Assembly: GCA_031002005.1 (NCBI GenBank)
Contig: CM061918.1
Coordinates: 43,870,047 to 43,934,046 of the forward strand
Origin: Vandiemenella viatica
Lineage: Eukaryota > Arthropoda > Insecta > Orthoptera > Morabidae
DNA length: 64,000 nt
Direction of reading: 5' to 3'
The notes beneath the pieces are model-generated. The model was not told the origin of the DNA, did not search any database, and was given only the letters and a program-made list of their open reading frames with translations. The stretch's first letter is position 1. Each line of letters starts with the position of its first letter. The translations under genes and the position numbers were made by a program. Shown here piece after piece: positions 22,409-34,311 of this stretch.

Positions 22409-22919
22409 TAACGTATAGCTATGAGCAAGTCTGCAGCATTATTAAGTTCTAATGGTCAGCTGTAAAAGAAAGTTGTAATGAGTAAAGCCTATTTTGCAGT
22501 TGTACCCAGTTCTTTGACTCATCACAGTCTTACAGAAGACATGAATAAAACATTTTTCTAATATTAACAACATAATTCTGAAATTCCTTACTATTTTTCA
22601 GATAAAGAATAACATTAAAACTTCTAGAAATTTAATTTTACTAGTAATTATAGTAGTGGAGTGATATTTAATTTAATAGCAGGATCATTTATGCTGAAAT
22701 ATATGCTAGTATTAGAAACTTAACTTAGTCCACAACCCGAAGGTTGGTCGAATCCTCCCGAAGGAGGCACACTAAACCATTGTGTCAGAGGCAGGATGGC
22801 CACTTCCTTTCCTCTGGGACCTGCAGTTTATTTCTAAATTATGTAAATTGGTGGAACACTTCAGAAGTGCTACATATGCTTGAGTCTCCCTATACAATTT
22901 AAGGTATTTTGAAAGACTA
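22409..22919. other. Unassigned stretch
   Basis: No coding signal. Around 22740-22780 a short inverted pair 'CCCGAAGG'...'CCCGAAGGAGG' sits beside 'GGTCGAATCC', which resembles a tRNA-type B box and may be a SINE head scrap. Confidence 0.3.
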
Positions 22920-23520
22920 CTTCAAAGCATTTCTGATCCAACAGTCTTGTCATCATAATCATCATTAATCATTTCTACATTTGCAAGTTGACCATCCAGC
23001 ACTTCCTCTTTCATAAAAATGAGCATGATGGGTGAGAAGTAATGCTCTGGCCTCACATTGGGAGGATGCGGGTTGGAATCCCAGTCCAGTCGTACAGATT
23101 TGGTTTTTCCATGATTATGATTTCCCCAAATCACTCCAGGTGATGCACAAATTGCTTGCACCCAGTCCTTTCCCACCTCTACTGACAATGATGAGGTATA
23201 AAGGCAGAAGCAAATATATATATATATCTTCCATATCTGACAGTCACTCCAAGATTTTTCCTCAACCACTTGTCTCCAAACAGTTCCTTCTACATCTTTC
23301 TTCACCTGGTCCATTCATCTTGACTGTGGTCTTACAATTGGTCTCTTTGCCTTCCTTTTTAATATTTTTATTTCTGAGTCTAACCTTTCTTTTGAGATTT
23401 TCTGTGTATCAGAAACCTTGCCTCAACTGCATGCTGATATCTCAGAGCCATAGATCAGTATTTGCCAATAATATAGAGCAACAGCTTGTTTTCCTTCCCA
23501 ATGCTCCACCTCCAGATTAC
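22920..23520 (-). pseudogene. LINE C-terminal fragment, split by a SINE
   Basis: On the minus strand, from about 23310, the frame 'MDQVKKDVEGTVWRQVVEEK' plus 'SWSDCQIW' is the typical C-terminal tail of RTE-like LINE proteins. Upstream (23520-23320) degenerate remains of the same domain can be followed. The open frame then runs into the SINE at 23.04-23.19 kb, so its remaining length is not LINE coding sequence. Confidence 0.6.
23040..23190 (+). repeat. tRNA-headed SINE copy
   Basis: A B-box-like 'GGTTGGAATCC' (23071-23081) lies about 30 bases after 'GCTCTGGCCTCACATTGGG'. The body follows: 'TTTTTCCATGATTATGATTT', 'CCCCAAATCACTCCAGGTGA' and 'CACCCAGTCCTTTCCC'. The same order occurs at 58.82-59.03 kb and, inverted, at 38.83-38.98 kb. 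Pol III promoter boxes would sit in the head. Confidence 0.75.
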
Positions 23521-23820
23521 ATTCTTTAAGTAGTATTTTTTATTTTGCCACCTCATTGTCACAACCCTGAGTGTGACTGCCACCCCACTGCCACTGCCTG
23601 CGCAAAAAAGGCACAATTTTGCCGCTGCACCCCTGAAATTGTCACACAGGGCAAAAACCCCAGTTCAACCTTCCCCCCCCCCCTCTCCCCTCCCCTAGAT
23701 CTGGCACTGCTATTTCTTCCTCCATATAGCCATTGGTAGTAATCTTGCTTCACAAAATTACACAAACCACTCAACCCATTCCACTTTCCAACAGTCTCTT
23801 ATCTTTTAGATTTTAGTTTC

Positions 23821-25650
23821 ATGAAAGAAATTTCTATGGCTATATCAGTTAACTGAGGGGAAGGGAGGGTGTAGAGATGCTCATAGATAAGGATGGAGAA
23901 GTAGTTACTGAGGATTTGAAAAAGGCAGAGATTTTAAGTAACTGGTTTAGTGAGAGCATTAGGGACAATGAATCAGAAACGGGAAGGTCTAATTCGGAGA
24001 ACGAGCTTAACAATACGATTAGAAATGAAGATAGTAAAAAATTTGAAATTCATCCTCAAGAAATCGTGAAGGAAATAAGTAAGCTGAAAACACATAAGGG
24101 GGCTGGTGCAGATAATATTACTACAGATATCTTAAAGATAGCCGGGTGTGACATTGTACCTTATCTTGAAATATTATTTAAATTGAGTCTGGATACTTAA
24201 TGCTTACCACAAGACTGGAAAAGTGCAATAGTAGTACCGGTACATAAAGGAGGGGTGAGAAATAGAGTTGAAAATTACAGGCCAATCAGTTTGACTTCAG
24301 TGGTAGGTAAATTAATGGAAAGATTGATATGCAACCACATCAGAAATATATGTGAGGAACATAAGTGGTTTTCAAGTAGGCAACATGGATTCAGGCAAGG
24401 ATATTCATGCGAATCTCAGTTGGTGGGATATATGCGAGATATTTCAGATGAAATGGACAAGGGAGGCCAAATTGATAGTGTAGCACTAGATCTTTCAAAG
24501 GCTTTTGACAGAGTAAGCCACAAAATGGTAGTAAATAAGGTAAAAACTATTGGAGTGGATGAGAAAGTGATTTGCTGGGTAGAATAATTTTTAAAAGATA
24601 GAAAACAGAAAGTTAGGGTAGGAAATGTGGTATCAAAAGAAGTGGAAGTAAAAATGGGAGTGCCACAGGGTAGTGTATTGGGACCATTGCTATTCATTAT
24701 TCTAATGAATAATTGTGTTGATTGTTTACTATCTGAAATTAGATTGTTTGCAGGTGACATAATGCTATATAAAAGAATCATAAAGATTGAGGATTGTAAA
24801 CAGTTGCTGGGTGATCTGGACAGGATATCTAGTTGGGTTGGTAAACATGGGATGAAGATAAATGCAAAGAAGAATCAGCCTATTAGATATACAAATAAAA
24901 AACAAAAAGTTAATTGTGAATATAAGGTGGGGAAAGAATTGCTTGCTGAAGACTTGAAATGTAAATATCTTTTCATTACATTTGATAACAAGCTTAACTG
25001 GGCAGGACACATTGGACAGGTGGTAGGAAAAGGTTTCAAAATTCTGCACTTGTTTGAGAGAGTGATGAGGGGATGTACAAGAGAAGTGAGGGAGTTGGGT
25101 TACAAAACTTTGGTCAGACCATTGCTCGAATATGGTAGTGTAGTATGGGACCCACATTTTGAGTATCAAATACAGGAGTTGGAGAAGGTGCAAAGAATAG
25201 CTGCTAGATTTGTTTCTGGAAATTATCGCAGAATGCAATCAGTGACAGATATGATAAAGGAGCTGGAATGGGATTCATTTCAAGACAGGAGGAGGATGAG
25301 GAGGGTAATGGGAGTGTACAGGTCATATACTGGCGATGAGGCATGGAAAGATATTGCAGTAGGTATGAAAAGTAGTTCATGGAAGTGAAAAGATCATCAT
25401 GACCACAAGCTGGCACTCGATTTCAGGAACAAGGGTGTGGGAAGATCCTCTTTTTTAGGTAAGAGTGTCAGGGATTGTAATGAGTTCCCACGGAGAATTA
25501 TGAATAACCTACCGAAAACGTTAAAAGAATTTAAAGTTAAAATTTGTAGAGGGCAAATGTAGGTGAGTGAAGGATAGCGGGAAGTTGGGTGTGTAGGGAA
25601 ATTGCCATCGGAGCATGTGCTCCATTGCAATTACATTAAATTAAATTAAG
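23821..25650 (+). mobile_element. LINE-A copy, 5'-truncated, reverse transcriptase recognisable
   Basis: A Jockey/CR1-group LINE. The frame 23877-24200 is the linker before the reverse transcriptase. The frame 24255-24587 holds 'ENYRPISLTSVVGKLMERL', 'RQHGFRQGYSCESQL' and 'DSVALDLSKAFDRVSH' (first catalytic Asp). The frame 24627-25388 holds 'GVPQGSVLGPLLFI', then 'LFAGDIMLYKR', where the usual FADD has become FAGD, and finally 'LEKVQRIAARFVSGN'. Stops at about 24200 and 24588 split the protein. The 3' end at about 25616-25650 reads 'GTGCTCCATTGCAATTACAT' plus TTAAA-type repeats. The 5' break lies where the full copy reads 'GAAATTTCTATGGCTATATC'. Confidence 0.88.
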
Positions 25651-26480
25651 TTTAATCATTAATTCTCTATTTAATTTCATTAAGAATTTGTGGATATTTG
25701 CTTTATGACCAATAGTAAGAGAAGATAGGAATTTTTTCAAAAAGTCCAGTACCATCACACCATCAAACTCAATCAAATCAGTTTGGTAGCTATACATCCT
25801 TTTATGTATGCATATATTCCTTTGTAGTAGTGTTTCTAAGTTTATTGCAGCCAGTATTTTGATAGATTTTAACACTGAAAATGAACTTATTAGTTATTAG
25901 GAATAAATTTATTGTTAACAGTTTAGAAAATGACTGACTCTAGTGAACAACAACCTGTCTTTAACTATGGATTAAAAAAAGTGAGCATTCCATGCTAGAT
26001 ATTAGTATTATAACAGATATTAGTAGTATACCCTTAACAGCAAATTCAGAGTGTATAAAGATTCTAAATTCAATCAAATTAGTTTATCTAACTTTTAAGA
26101 TGATGGAAATTTTTTTATTCTTTGCAAAAAATTGTAAAAGCTACAACAAACACAAAGAAAATCGAAGACATCTAACATTCAGTTGGTAGAATCGTTATTC
26201 GTTAGAGAAAATTATTTTTTTAACCTTATATTACAAGCATAATTAATACAAACAAAAACAGTACCCGTTTCATATGGAGGCCACATTGAACTGCATCATA
26301 TACTTGGTGTTACATGGTTCTGGAACACATAACAGTGGATGTTGAAGTCCCATTAAACTAGTCATGGGATGCTTCAATAGTCCATGATTCAAATTCAGTC
26401 CTGATGTACCATTCACTCTGATTTCATTTTTTGTTTCCCATAATCATCTAGAATTTTAGATGAATGGTATGAAAATCACT
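25651..26480. other. Unassigned AT-rich stretch
   Basis: No coding or repeat structure could be supported. The right part leads into a LINE-B copy whose 5' limit is not clear. Confidence 0.35.
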
Positions 26481-27960
26481 TTAAAATTATGCAATTCACA
26501 ATTAACAGATTCATATATATAAATGATCTTGGAGACAACATTAAAAGCAGTTTTAGATCGTTCGCTGAGTATGCAGTCATTTACAGGGAAGCAAGGAATT
26601 CAGCCAATAGCTTAAAAATTCAACACAATCTGGATATTATTTCAAAATTGTGTGACCAATGGCAACTTATACTAAACTACAAAACGTGTAAGGCAATGAG
26701 TATAATTAATAATAACATTCCATTTTTTCAGGAGTAAAAAAAAATCAATTATTGATGTAGCAGATTTATCATTACCATGGCACCAAAATCTGATAAAGAA
26801 TTCTTGTAGAACTCGACGAAATCAATGGAAAATAAAGAATAATTTTTTATATATATCTCGCTTGGTTTTCAAGATATAGCGTGTTAAAAATCGGTTGAAG
26901 GTATATTTTCTTGTGCTTTTGTGATGTTTCTTCTGGTCCAGGCCGTATTTCAACCTATCAACAACCACTAGGAAGAAAATAAAACACCTGTAGTGCATTT
27001 CCACTGTGTAGATATGATGGTTTTGGTGGGGTTTTTTTTTATAGTCCAGGCTTGATCTCACCCTAACCTCCTCACATTTGGAATACAATATCTCAAGAAC
27101 TAAATGAGATATCAAAAAAATGTATTCTTTATTTTTCATTTGGCTCGTCGATTTACATAGGAATTCATCATCAAATTTGGCTATGGGAAAATTTTTCCTC
27201 TGGTCCAGTCCACATTTCAACCTAACCACGTCAATTTTGACTTACAATATCTCGAAAACTAAGTGAGATATTAAAAAAAAATATTTTTTACTTTCAATTT
27301 GTCTTGTCGAGTTACATAAGAATCCATTATCAAATTGCGGCACCACGGTTATCGTAGAATCACCATTGACATGGTTGATTCTCTAAAGCATCTGGGTATA
27401 AAAGTACAAAGCAACATGAAATGGGACCTGTAAATATCTTCAGCCATGGGTAGTGCTAATTCCAGGCTATTATTTGTAGGTTGAATTTCGAAGAATTGTA
27501 ATGCAGATGCAAAAGAAAATAGCATACTCTTATGCATTCATGTTTGGGATCCATATTGCAAGGGACTGATTAACAGTACAGAGAAGAGCCACTCAATTTG
27601 TGACAGCTTGTCCTTATGAAAGCATCTCAGAACTGTTACATAGATTGGGTGATTGTCTGGCTAACAGACATTGTATGTTTCATTTGAATTTATTGGCAAA
27701 CATGCGAACAACTCCATTTATTTATGAGTGTAATGAAATACTTCATCCACCAAACTATTTTGGTCACAATGACACAAGAGATAAGATTAGAAAAATTAGG
27801 TGCCATACTGATGCTTATATGAATACCTTCTTCCATTGTGCTCTTCATGACTGTAATCCAAAGAATTAGTTTTGGTGAAACTCTTAACATTTGTGAATTT
27901 CAGAGTATGTAGACACAACATGGCTTATACTGTTGGTAGAAGTATCGTAATATGTTGTGA
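26481..27960 (+). mobile_element. LINE-B copy, 5'-truncated, split by a hairpin-repeat block
   Basis: The frame 26489-26737 gives 'YINDLGDNIKSSFRSFAEYA', in which the catalytic FADD motif has become FAEY. Then come 'LDIISKLCDQWQLILNYKTC' and the start of the thumb. After a roughly 570-base insertion the protein resumes as 'VDSLKHLGIKVQSNMKWDL' at about 27370, then 'TVQRRATQFVTACPYES' and 'NLLANMRTTPFIYECNEI' (27600-27869). The 3' end carries 'GTGAATTTCAGAGTATGTAG', the counterpart of the end near 62.65 kb. Non-functional. Confidence 0.75.
26785..27356. repeat. Inserted repeat block with inverted ends and internal hairpin units
   Basis: The left end ('ACCATGGCACCAAAATCTGA', then 'GAATTCTTGTAGAACTCGAC') is the inverse of the right end ('GTCGAGTTACATAAGAATCC', then 'GCGGCACCACGG'). 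Between them are degenerate units of roughly 115-130 bases, each containing a stem TATCTC ... GAGATA around an 'AAAACTAAG'-type loop. The left unit is inverted relative to the two right ones. The block interrupts LINE-B and is therefore mobile or was copied in. The same units occur at 57.0-57.56 kb. Confidence 0.7.
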
Positions 27961-29880
27961 TGAGACAGTAATTGTCGTAGGATAAATTAGAGTTGGCATA
28001 CTTGATTTTAATACTGTTCAGATTGCAGGTTCTTCCATACTACTAAAAAATATTACTAACTGTCAGAAGTTCACTCCTAGTATTATTGGAACTCACATAA
28101 AAGGTTCCACACCACCACAAACACTTTAGTTAATCAATTTGACCATCCAAAATAATGACATCAGAATTGCTTCTTCGGCTTGGCCAACACCACACCGAAC
28201 AATCACTTGTTGTATTACCTTCTTTCTTGTCGGATTACTTTATAGCTTTATGTTTTTTGGTCACAATGAATACAAGTCTCATTTTAATTCATTTAGAACT
28301 TGAATCTCCAAATTTGTTAACTTAATCTTTTATATTTCAATGATAACAAACTTTTGTAAAATTCCCTTTCATTTATTCAAGCTGCATTCAAAAGTCAGGT
28401 ATCCAAAGATATAAGATGCTTTATTAGCAGTAACTTCATGACTAGTTTCGAGAATCTTATGCACACTAACTTCATACCTTGCTCACTCAGTTCTCCCCCC
28501 CCCCCCCCAATGATAACGAACTCTTCTCAGAATAATCTATTGTCTGTTTTATTTTATTTGGGATTCGTTATGCTACACACTCCAGCCAAAACCAACTCAT
28601 TTCAATACATCCTCAAAACTTAATAATAAGATTTAGTCCAAAATACCTTAATATTGTGTGAAAGTGTTCCCCACCCCCACACCACAAATTTTACTTACAT
28701 TAAAACATTTTTTCACAATTTTGAGCCTAAAAGTAGTGCAGACTTGAAGCCACTCCAAACTGTGCTATGATACGAATGACAACATTCAAGATGCATGGTA
28801 TTTTATAAGGCACCATCTGACAACACTTCTTGGAAGCTCATGATATCCTGAATAAACAATCTTATTTAAAATATTTCTTTGGACTACAGAAACAATAGAA
28901 ATGTCTCTCCATCATTGCATAAAATACGTATAATACATGAATCATTAAAAAATTGTATTCAAACCTGTAGTAACAAAATATTTTAATTTATCCTACCATG
29001 AACATATTTCTCGATAAGTCTGAGTCGTGACATACAAAAATACTTTAAATCCTAAAAAAGCTTTACCCTGACTCTGAACAATTCCTAAACATGTGAAAAC
29101 TAATCATTATGCTCCTGCAAATCCATTCTGACCGACTTTTCAATTAATAAAGCCCTAAATCAATAAATTACTCTCTCATCACATAATTTTATGATGTATT
29201 ATTAAATTTGACATGTTTTGGAATCATTCTGGGTCAATTTAAAGCATTTTTTAGGATTTGAAGTATTTTCATATTTCATGGTTCAGTAAAATCAAGGAGC
29301 ACATTCATGTTAGGGCAGATTAAAATAGTTTGGTGCTGCAAGCTTGAATATACATCATTAAAGGTTCACACATTTGTTAGGTAATACTTAGGCAAATAAA
29401 CTAAAATAAATTATTGAGGGGCATTTTTATAGTTTATTTAGTTTAAAGAAGTAATTTTAGTAAAAAGTAATCATTTAGGAAATCTTGAGCCTTCCAGCAC
29501 TTGTCAAGAAACATTGTTGATTGCAGACGATTTACTATAAAAGTCTTGCTTCTTGATTGTGGTTTTCAGTTAGCTGATTTTTGTTGGAGTGACTGTTGGT
29601 GTGGTGTTGGCTGAACTGTAGTGTGTGGTCAGAATTAGCAATCAGTCAAACTGATTAGTTAAAGTATTGGCGGTAGTGCAGGAACTTTTATATGAATTCA
29701 GAGTGAACTTAATATGTGTTATTGCTTAGTACTATAGAAAACACTAAACCCAAACATCATCCATCCCCATATCACCTCGACCCATGTTGATGTACACCCC
29801 TATTAGTATTTGCATCTCCCAAGCCATATTGGCTAATCAGAGAGTGTACCCATCTACCTGAAGAGATGGAGGACAGACAC
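27961..29880. other. Unassigned stretch
   Basis: AT-rich with a 14-base C run at about 28495-28509. No gene or paired repeat was seen except the core-promoter-like site at 29536-29571, listed separately. Confidence 0.35.
29536..29571 (+). promoter_or_regulatory. TATA box plus arthropod-type initiator
   Basis: TATAAAAG (29536-29543) precedes TCAGTT (29566-29571), with about 32 bases from the first T of TATA to the initiator A. That is the standard arthropod TATA-to-Inr spacing. No clear reading frame follows within 300 bases, so it may belong to an LTR or be chance. Confidence 0.35.
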
Positions 29881-29888
29881 CTTGTGAC

Positions 29889-31455
29889 TAGGGATTGCAA
29901 TCCCGCAGTGTTTTCAATCCCGCGGGATCCGTGCGGGATTGGTACAAGCAGTTTTTAACGCATATATTTAAAAGATAGTTACTTAAAATGTTAATAAATT
30001 AAATAATAATTAAATTAATAAATAATTTTTAATGTTAAATGATAAAAATTAACAGTTAACAATATTTTGATTGGTAAAGTGACATTAATACTTTTTAGCA
30101 TGTCTTAAGTGTATTTTGAGGTTTTACATTTTTGTTTTTTAATCTAAACCAATTTTTAAATAAATAATAAAAATGGAAATTATTGAGTCTTAGGTCGTAT
30201 TATCTGCCTTACAATACATCACATAAGTTTAAAAATATGGTGTGCTTAATGGCCAAGTTACCAGAGATTTTTTTTTTTTTTAATTCTAAATAAACGTTCC
30301 ATAACACCGAGAAAAGCATTCCATTCCACAAAGTGAAGTGAACATACTCTGAAAAGTGTATACTTGGCTCAGAACAAGATCTCATAACTTTTTGTCACTG
30401 CACAAGCATGAGACTTGGCCTTTTTTTGCGTGATTCATTATTATATCTCCTGATTCCTTGATTGATATTACAGCTGATTCAATGTTATTAACAGAAACTA
30501 CTCACCAACACGTAAACTGTCAAGTATTTCAGATTTTAGAGTGGAAATTATTATTTTTTAGTAAGAAAGGAGACTTTCTCGGTGAATGATTGCAGTGAAG
30601 TTCTCATAGGTTGTATCTTCGGATTTCATTGCAAACACACGAAATTACACACGTGTGGAAGACGGCGAAGACAGCCGTCAAAGTATGGTGTTCCTACAAC
30701 ACAATTCGTCGATACACCCGTGAAAATTTCATTATAACTTTTTTTACCTTTAGTCGAAATAATAACAAGGAGAAGAGGAATTAATAGAAAGCCTGAGCGG
30801 CACTTGTAAGCAGGTGGCTTTTGTCAAAGAAACGCATTGAGGCAGCGGCCAAAACAGCAATAAGTCAAAGGATATACAATTTCATTTTGATAGCTGTTAA
30901 ATAAATAGGTACGCGATCGTTAAAATTACGATATCATTAGTTTCATATCAACGAATAATCAAATTTTCAGCCGCAAATTAGGAAATTGTCACAATTACTT
31001 TATCTGCAAATACAGAAAATGGGAATAATGAAACTGTGAATAAAAAGCTGTAACCGTGTAGTTCAGATAACGTGTATGACACTTAAAAAATAATTATATT
31101 GTTATAAAATCGTACTAAATACGCACCATAACTCAAATTACAGAAATGTGTACTCAAAACAAACGTAAGTTTTGATGAATACGTAAAAATGTATCTATTT
31201 ACTTACGAATGACGAACGTTGACAAAAACAAACGTTTGTTCACACGAGTCAAATGCCAACTGGAAGGGTACAGGCAAATAGTGCAATACATCCGATAGAG
31301 ACTGAATGGGGCAGCGAGTCACGCAGAAACACGCGTTTCCGCCGGATTTTGCGGATTGCGGATCCGCTTAATTTTGTGCGGGATCCGCCAGACTGTCTAA
31401 TCATGCGGGATCCCGCGGGATTGTGGGATCCCGCTTTGCTGGATTGCAATCCCTA
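29889..31455. mobile_element. hAT-like non-autonomous element, 1567 bp, exact 8-bp duplication
   Basis: The termini are 'TAGGGATTGCAATCC' and 'GGATTGCAATCCCTA', perfect inverted repeats of 15 bases. Flanks CTTGTGAC (29881-29888 and 31456-31463) are exact 8-bp duplications. Both ends contain clustered GCGGGAT/ATCCCGC motifs, such as hAT transposases bind subterminally. The 1.3-kb interior is AT-rich and has no transposase frame. The clean duplication suggests a moderately young insertion. Confidence 0.92.
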
Positions 31456-31755
31456 CTTGTGACATAACAAAAATATTTTTTAAAAAGGAACATGATATTT
31501 TGCTCCTTGAGTGTGGATGAAAATTGGCAATATTTATTCTTAGGGAACAATGAGACAGTGTATGTTGCTATGGAAACAAATACATCAAGAGATGGTGGCT
31601 AATGGCGTAGAAGCATAGACTTGTGTTCGACACATCCACTCATAGAATGCAATAGACCGGTCTATTCAATGAATTCGGTTTAAATACACAATCAGTTTCT
31701 TATCCCGATTGCTTTAGTGATGATTCAAGTATCGCTTTCAAAAAATTACAATAAT

Positions 31756-32060
31756 CGTTGTTCAAACAAAGAAAATATTGTCAGAAAGATCAATGCTTTC
31801 TACTTTTTAACATCCAGTCATTTCCACTGTTACAGCTCAACAAATCACAGAGAACTTGAGCCCCAAGTAATCTTTCTCCGTACCAATTCAACTGTCACAG
31901 ATGATGTGTACATATAACAAATGTCAGCAGCAGTGGCATGGTTAGAAAAGGAAAATTGGGGATTGGGAGGGGAATATGGAGGGATGAGATGAAGAGAGGA
32001 AGATTGGAGTGGGTGAGGTGGAAGGCGGAAGTGGGAAGGGCAAGAGTGGAGGGAACGGGT
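31756..32060 (+). repeat. Diverged repeat, copy 1
   Basis: Shares an ordered series of blocks with 33095-33360: 'CAAACAAAGAAAATATTGTC', 'AGAAAGATCAATGCTTT', 'GATGATGTGTACAT', 'CAGCAGTGGCATGG' and a G/A-rich tail. No frame or terminal repeats are visible. Nature unknown. Confidence 0.4.
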
Positions 32061-32349
32061 GTGTGCATTTTCAAACCTCGAGATATCCTGATTATATTTA
32101 GGCTAATGCTGGAGTAGTCAGCAGTAACACATTTCACAAACAAAAATAATACTTACCAAAAATAGCACCTAGCAGCAAACAACAAACACTTCTGACCAGC
32201 ATACTATTTAGTTTAAATAACAACATTTCGTATCAGAAACTAACATTTGCCACATTTAAAAAACTGTATTTGGAAAATGATAATGATGATCAATGCCTAA
32301 ACTGTACTTAGAATATAATAAGGATAATGGAAACAAAGAAACTGCCATT

Positions 32350-32550
32350 GGGCACTAAAAATAAGGTGGGATATGGAAAAATAATCCATCGCCTACCACA
32401 GATGAAGGCAGGAGGGTGAGATGAACATGTAAAAAAAACAAAAAAACAAACAAATTGCGCAATATTTCAGTGAGAAACCTTAGTCATGTGACAGGTGAGA
32501 CATATGGCAAGGTGAAAGATGCCATCACACCTAGACCCGCCACATGGATC
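32350..32550. repeat. PLE-like family B terminal fragment
   Basis: Contains 'CCACAGATGAAGGCAGGAGG', 'AAATTGCGCAATATTTCAG' and 'CCTTAGTCATGTGAC', the ordered landmarks of the palindrome at 19262-19605, here in one arm only. It is followed by 'CATATGGCAAGGTGAAAGAT', seen also at 11.9 kb. Confidence 0.6.
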
Positions 32551-33094
32551 ATAACCATTAACGTGATTTTATCCATGTATAAATAACTTTAAAATGTCAG
32601 TTTGGAAAAAAAAACACTTTTGCAACTTTTAAAAAAATAAAAAAATAAAAAATAAATAAATAAATAAAAAACATAAACTTTTTGAGAAAACTAAATTTAA
32701 AGAAAGATAATGGTATACTTTAATGTTTGGAACAAGCCCTACAACATTAAACAGATTTTGACTAGTTGTTTGTTTCTAAGCTAAGTTAAACAATTAAAAT
32801 TATATAACTCTGATTTGTAGCAAAAGTTAATTTTATAATTCATTATGCATTCAGATATAAGTATGTAACTTAGATACTTCAGTAATTACAGTTTACTATT
32901 ACCTCAAAATTTATTTTGTTTATAAAAAGTTAACTTCAGTGATTTATCGGTTATATAACATGGTTTAAACATACTAGTACCTTCGTATTCCCAGTACCTT
33001 AGCTACAATGTAGTTCTGTTTGTAAAAAAGCTAAGTAATTAAAATTATTACTGTTACCAACGTAGAAAACTGCTCACAGCATGGAGGTCACACA
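32551..33094. other. Unassigned, very AT-rich
   Basis: A/T runs near 32625-32680 and otherwise unstructured sequence. No gene was seen. Confidence 0.4.
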
Positions 33095-33360
33095 AACAAA
33101 AGAAAGTTTGTCAGAAACATCAATCCTTTTTAACTTTAAAATGGCCAATCAAAGGCAGTATCACAGACTAACAAATGAATGAGGCTCTTACTACAGGACA
33201 AAGAAATGTGAACCCCTCCCCTGATCTTTCTCCCCACCAGTAAAACCATCAATGATGACGTGTGCATGAACAAAAGGCTGGCAACAGTGTACAGGTTGGT
33301 ATTGGAGAGAGGGGGAGGGGTATAACGTTGGGGAAATTGAAAGGGAAAGTAGGGGAATAA
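33095..33360 (+). repeat. Diverged repeat, copy 2
   Basis: The partner of 31756-32060, starting 'ACAAACAAAAGAAAGTTTGTC' in shortened form and ending in a similar G/A-rich tail. The copies are about 1.3 kb apart in direct orientation. Confidence 0.4.
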
Positions 33361-34142
33361 TGTTTGTAAGAAATGGAATGTGGAGTGTGGAACAAATTAA
33401 TCTATTTCATGTAAGAGTATTTTTTAAATATCAAATTTATTGTTTTAAGAAGCATTCATCCCCTTGATTATGGATTGGATTTTTCACAAAGTCTGATGAA
33501 ATTTACAGTGCATTTCATTTTGTTTTTGTGGCAGTCCCAATAACTGTATTTATGTAGTGTTGTATTTCCTATATCAGTTTAAATATCCATATATAATATC
33601 TTTTTAAATCAGGCTTTATACTAGTGTACGCTTTAACATTTATTTTCAAGATGTCAGGTTAATTTATAATGTCAGTTCTAATTTTGAAAATACAGTGTAT
33701 GATTTCAGAATAATTGCTTATGAAAAGTGCAGTTGCATGATTATGGTGAGCTCTGATTGATGCACAGTAACTCATTAGCTATTCATAGAGTAAGTTTAGA
33801 CATAAATACAAAATTGTTTTATTCGATATTTACTACTTCTGGTTTGATTTATGTTTGGGTAATTCAATTCAGATCACCTTTCCTATGAAGAGTAACAGGG
33901 TTTCTAAGTCAGTTGCACTTTCTTTCAATTTGAGCTACAGCAACGGGGTCAAATCCTTCTTAACCCTGTAACGATTTAATTTGCTGTGTGGCAGTTCTAT
34001 ATGATCTAAGATATGCTTGCGCACTCTATCACATGTGTTGGCGATAATAGGTATGGTGGATAGTTTGCTTAGGTTGTTTAGGTTTGCAGGTTCGATTCTT
34101 CTACTAAGTCAATTCAGGTTACATTTAAGTTCACATCTGATT
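33361..34142. other. Unassigned stretch
   Basis: AT-rich sequence without a recognised frame, tandem repeat or paired ends. Confidence 0.35.
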
Positions 34143-34311
34143 CATTAACCAAGCACATACATCAATCCCAATCACCACCACCACTAATTATACTTATTCC
34201 TCCTGACCGTGGATAAGGCTATACAGTAGTTCATTTCCTCTGATTACAAGTTCTGACCATGCTTCTGACCATCGCGTCTACACACAGTGTCACCACTTCT
34301 CACTACTGCCA
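34143..34311 (+). repeat. Direct repeat, left copy (about 170 bp)
   Basis: Begins 'ATTAACCAAGCACATACATC' and continues with 'TATACTTATTCCTCCTGACC', 'TGGATAAGGCTATACAGTA' and 'CACCACTTCTCACT'. The copy at 35161-35328 is roughly 90% identical by eye. The pair may be an old local duplication or the ends of one element. Confidence 0.75.

Noticed and set aside
23032..23529. 165-codon + strand frame
   Set aside because: It runs through a SINE and then the antisense strand of a LINE C-terminal region, so the open frame is incidental.
28495..28509. C run as a regulatory or telomeric signal
   Set aside because: An isolated homopolymer, likely prone to sequencing error. No repeat context.
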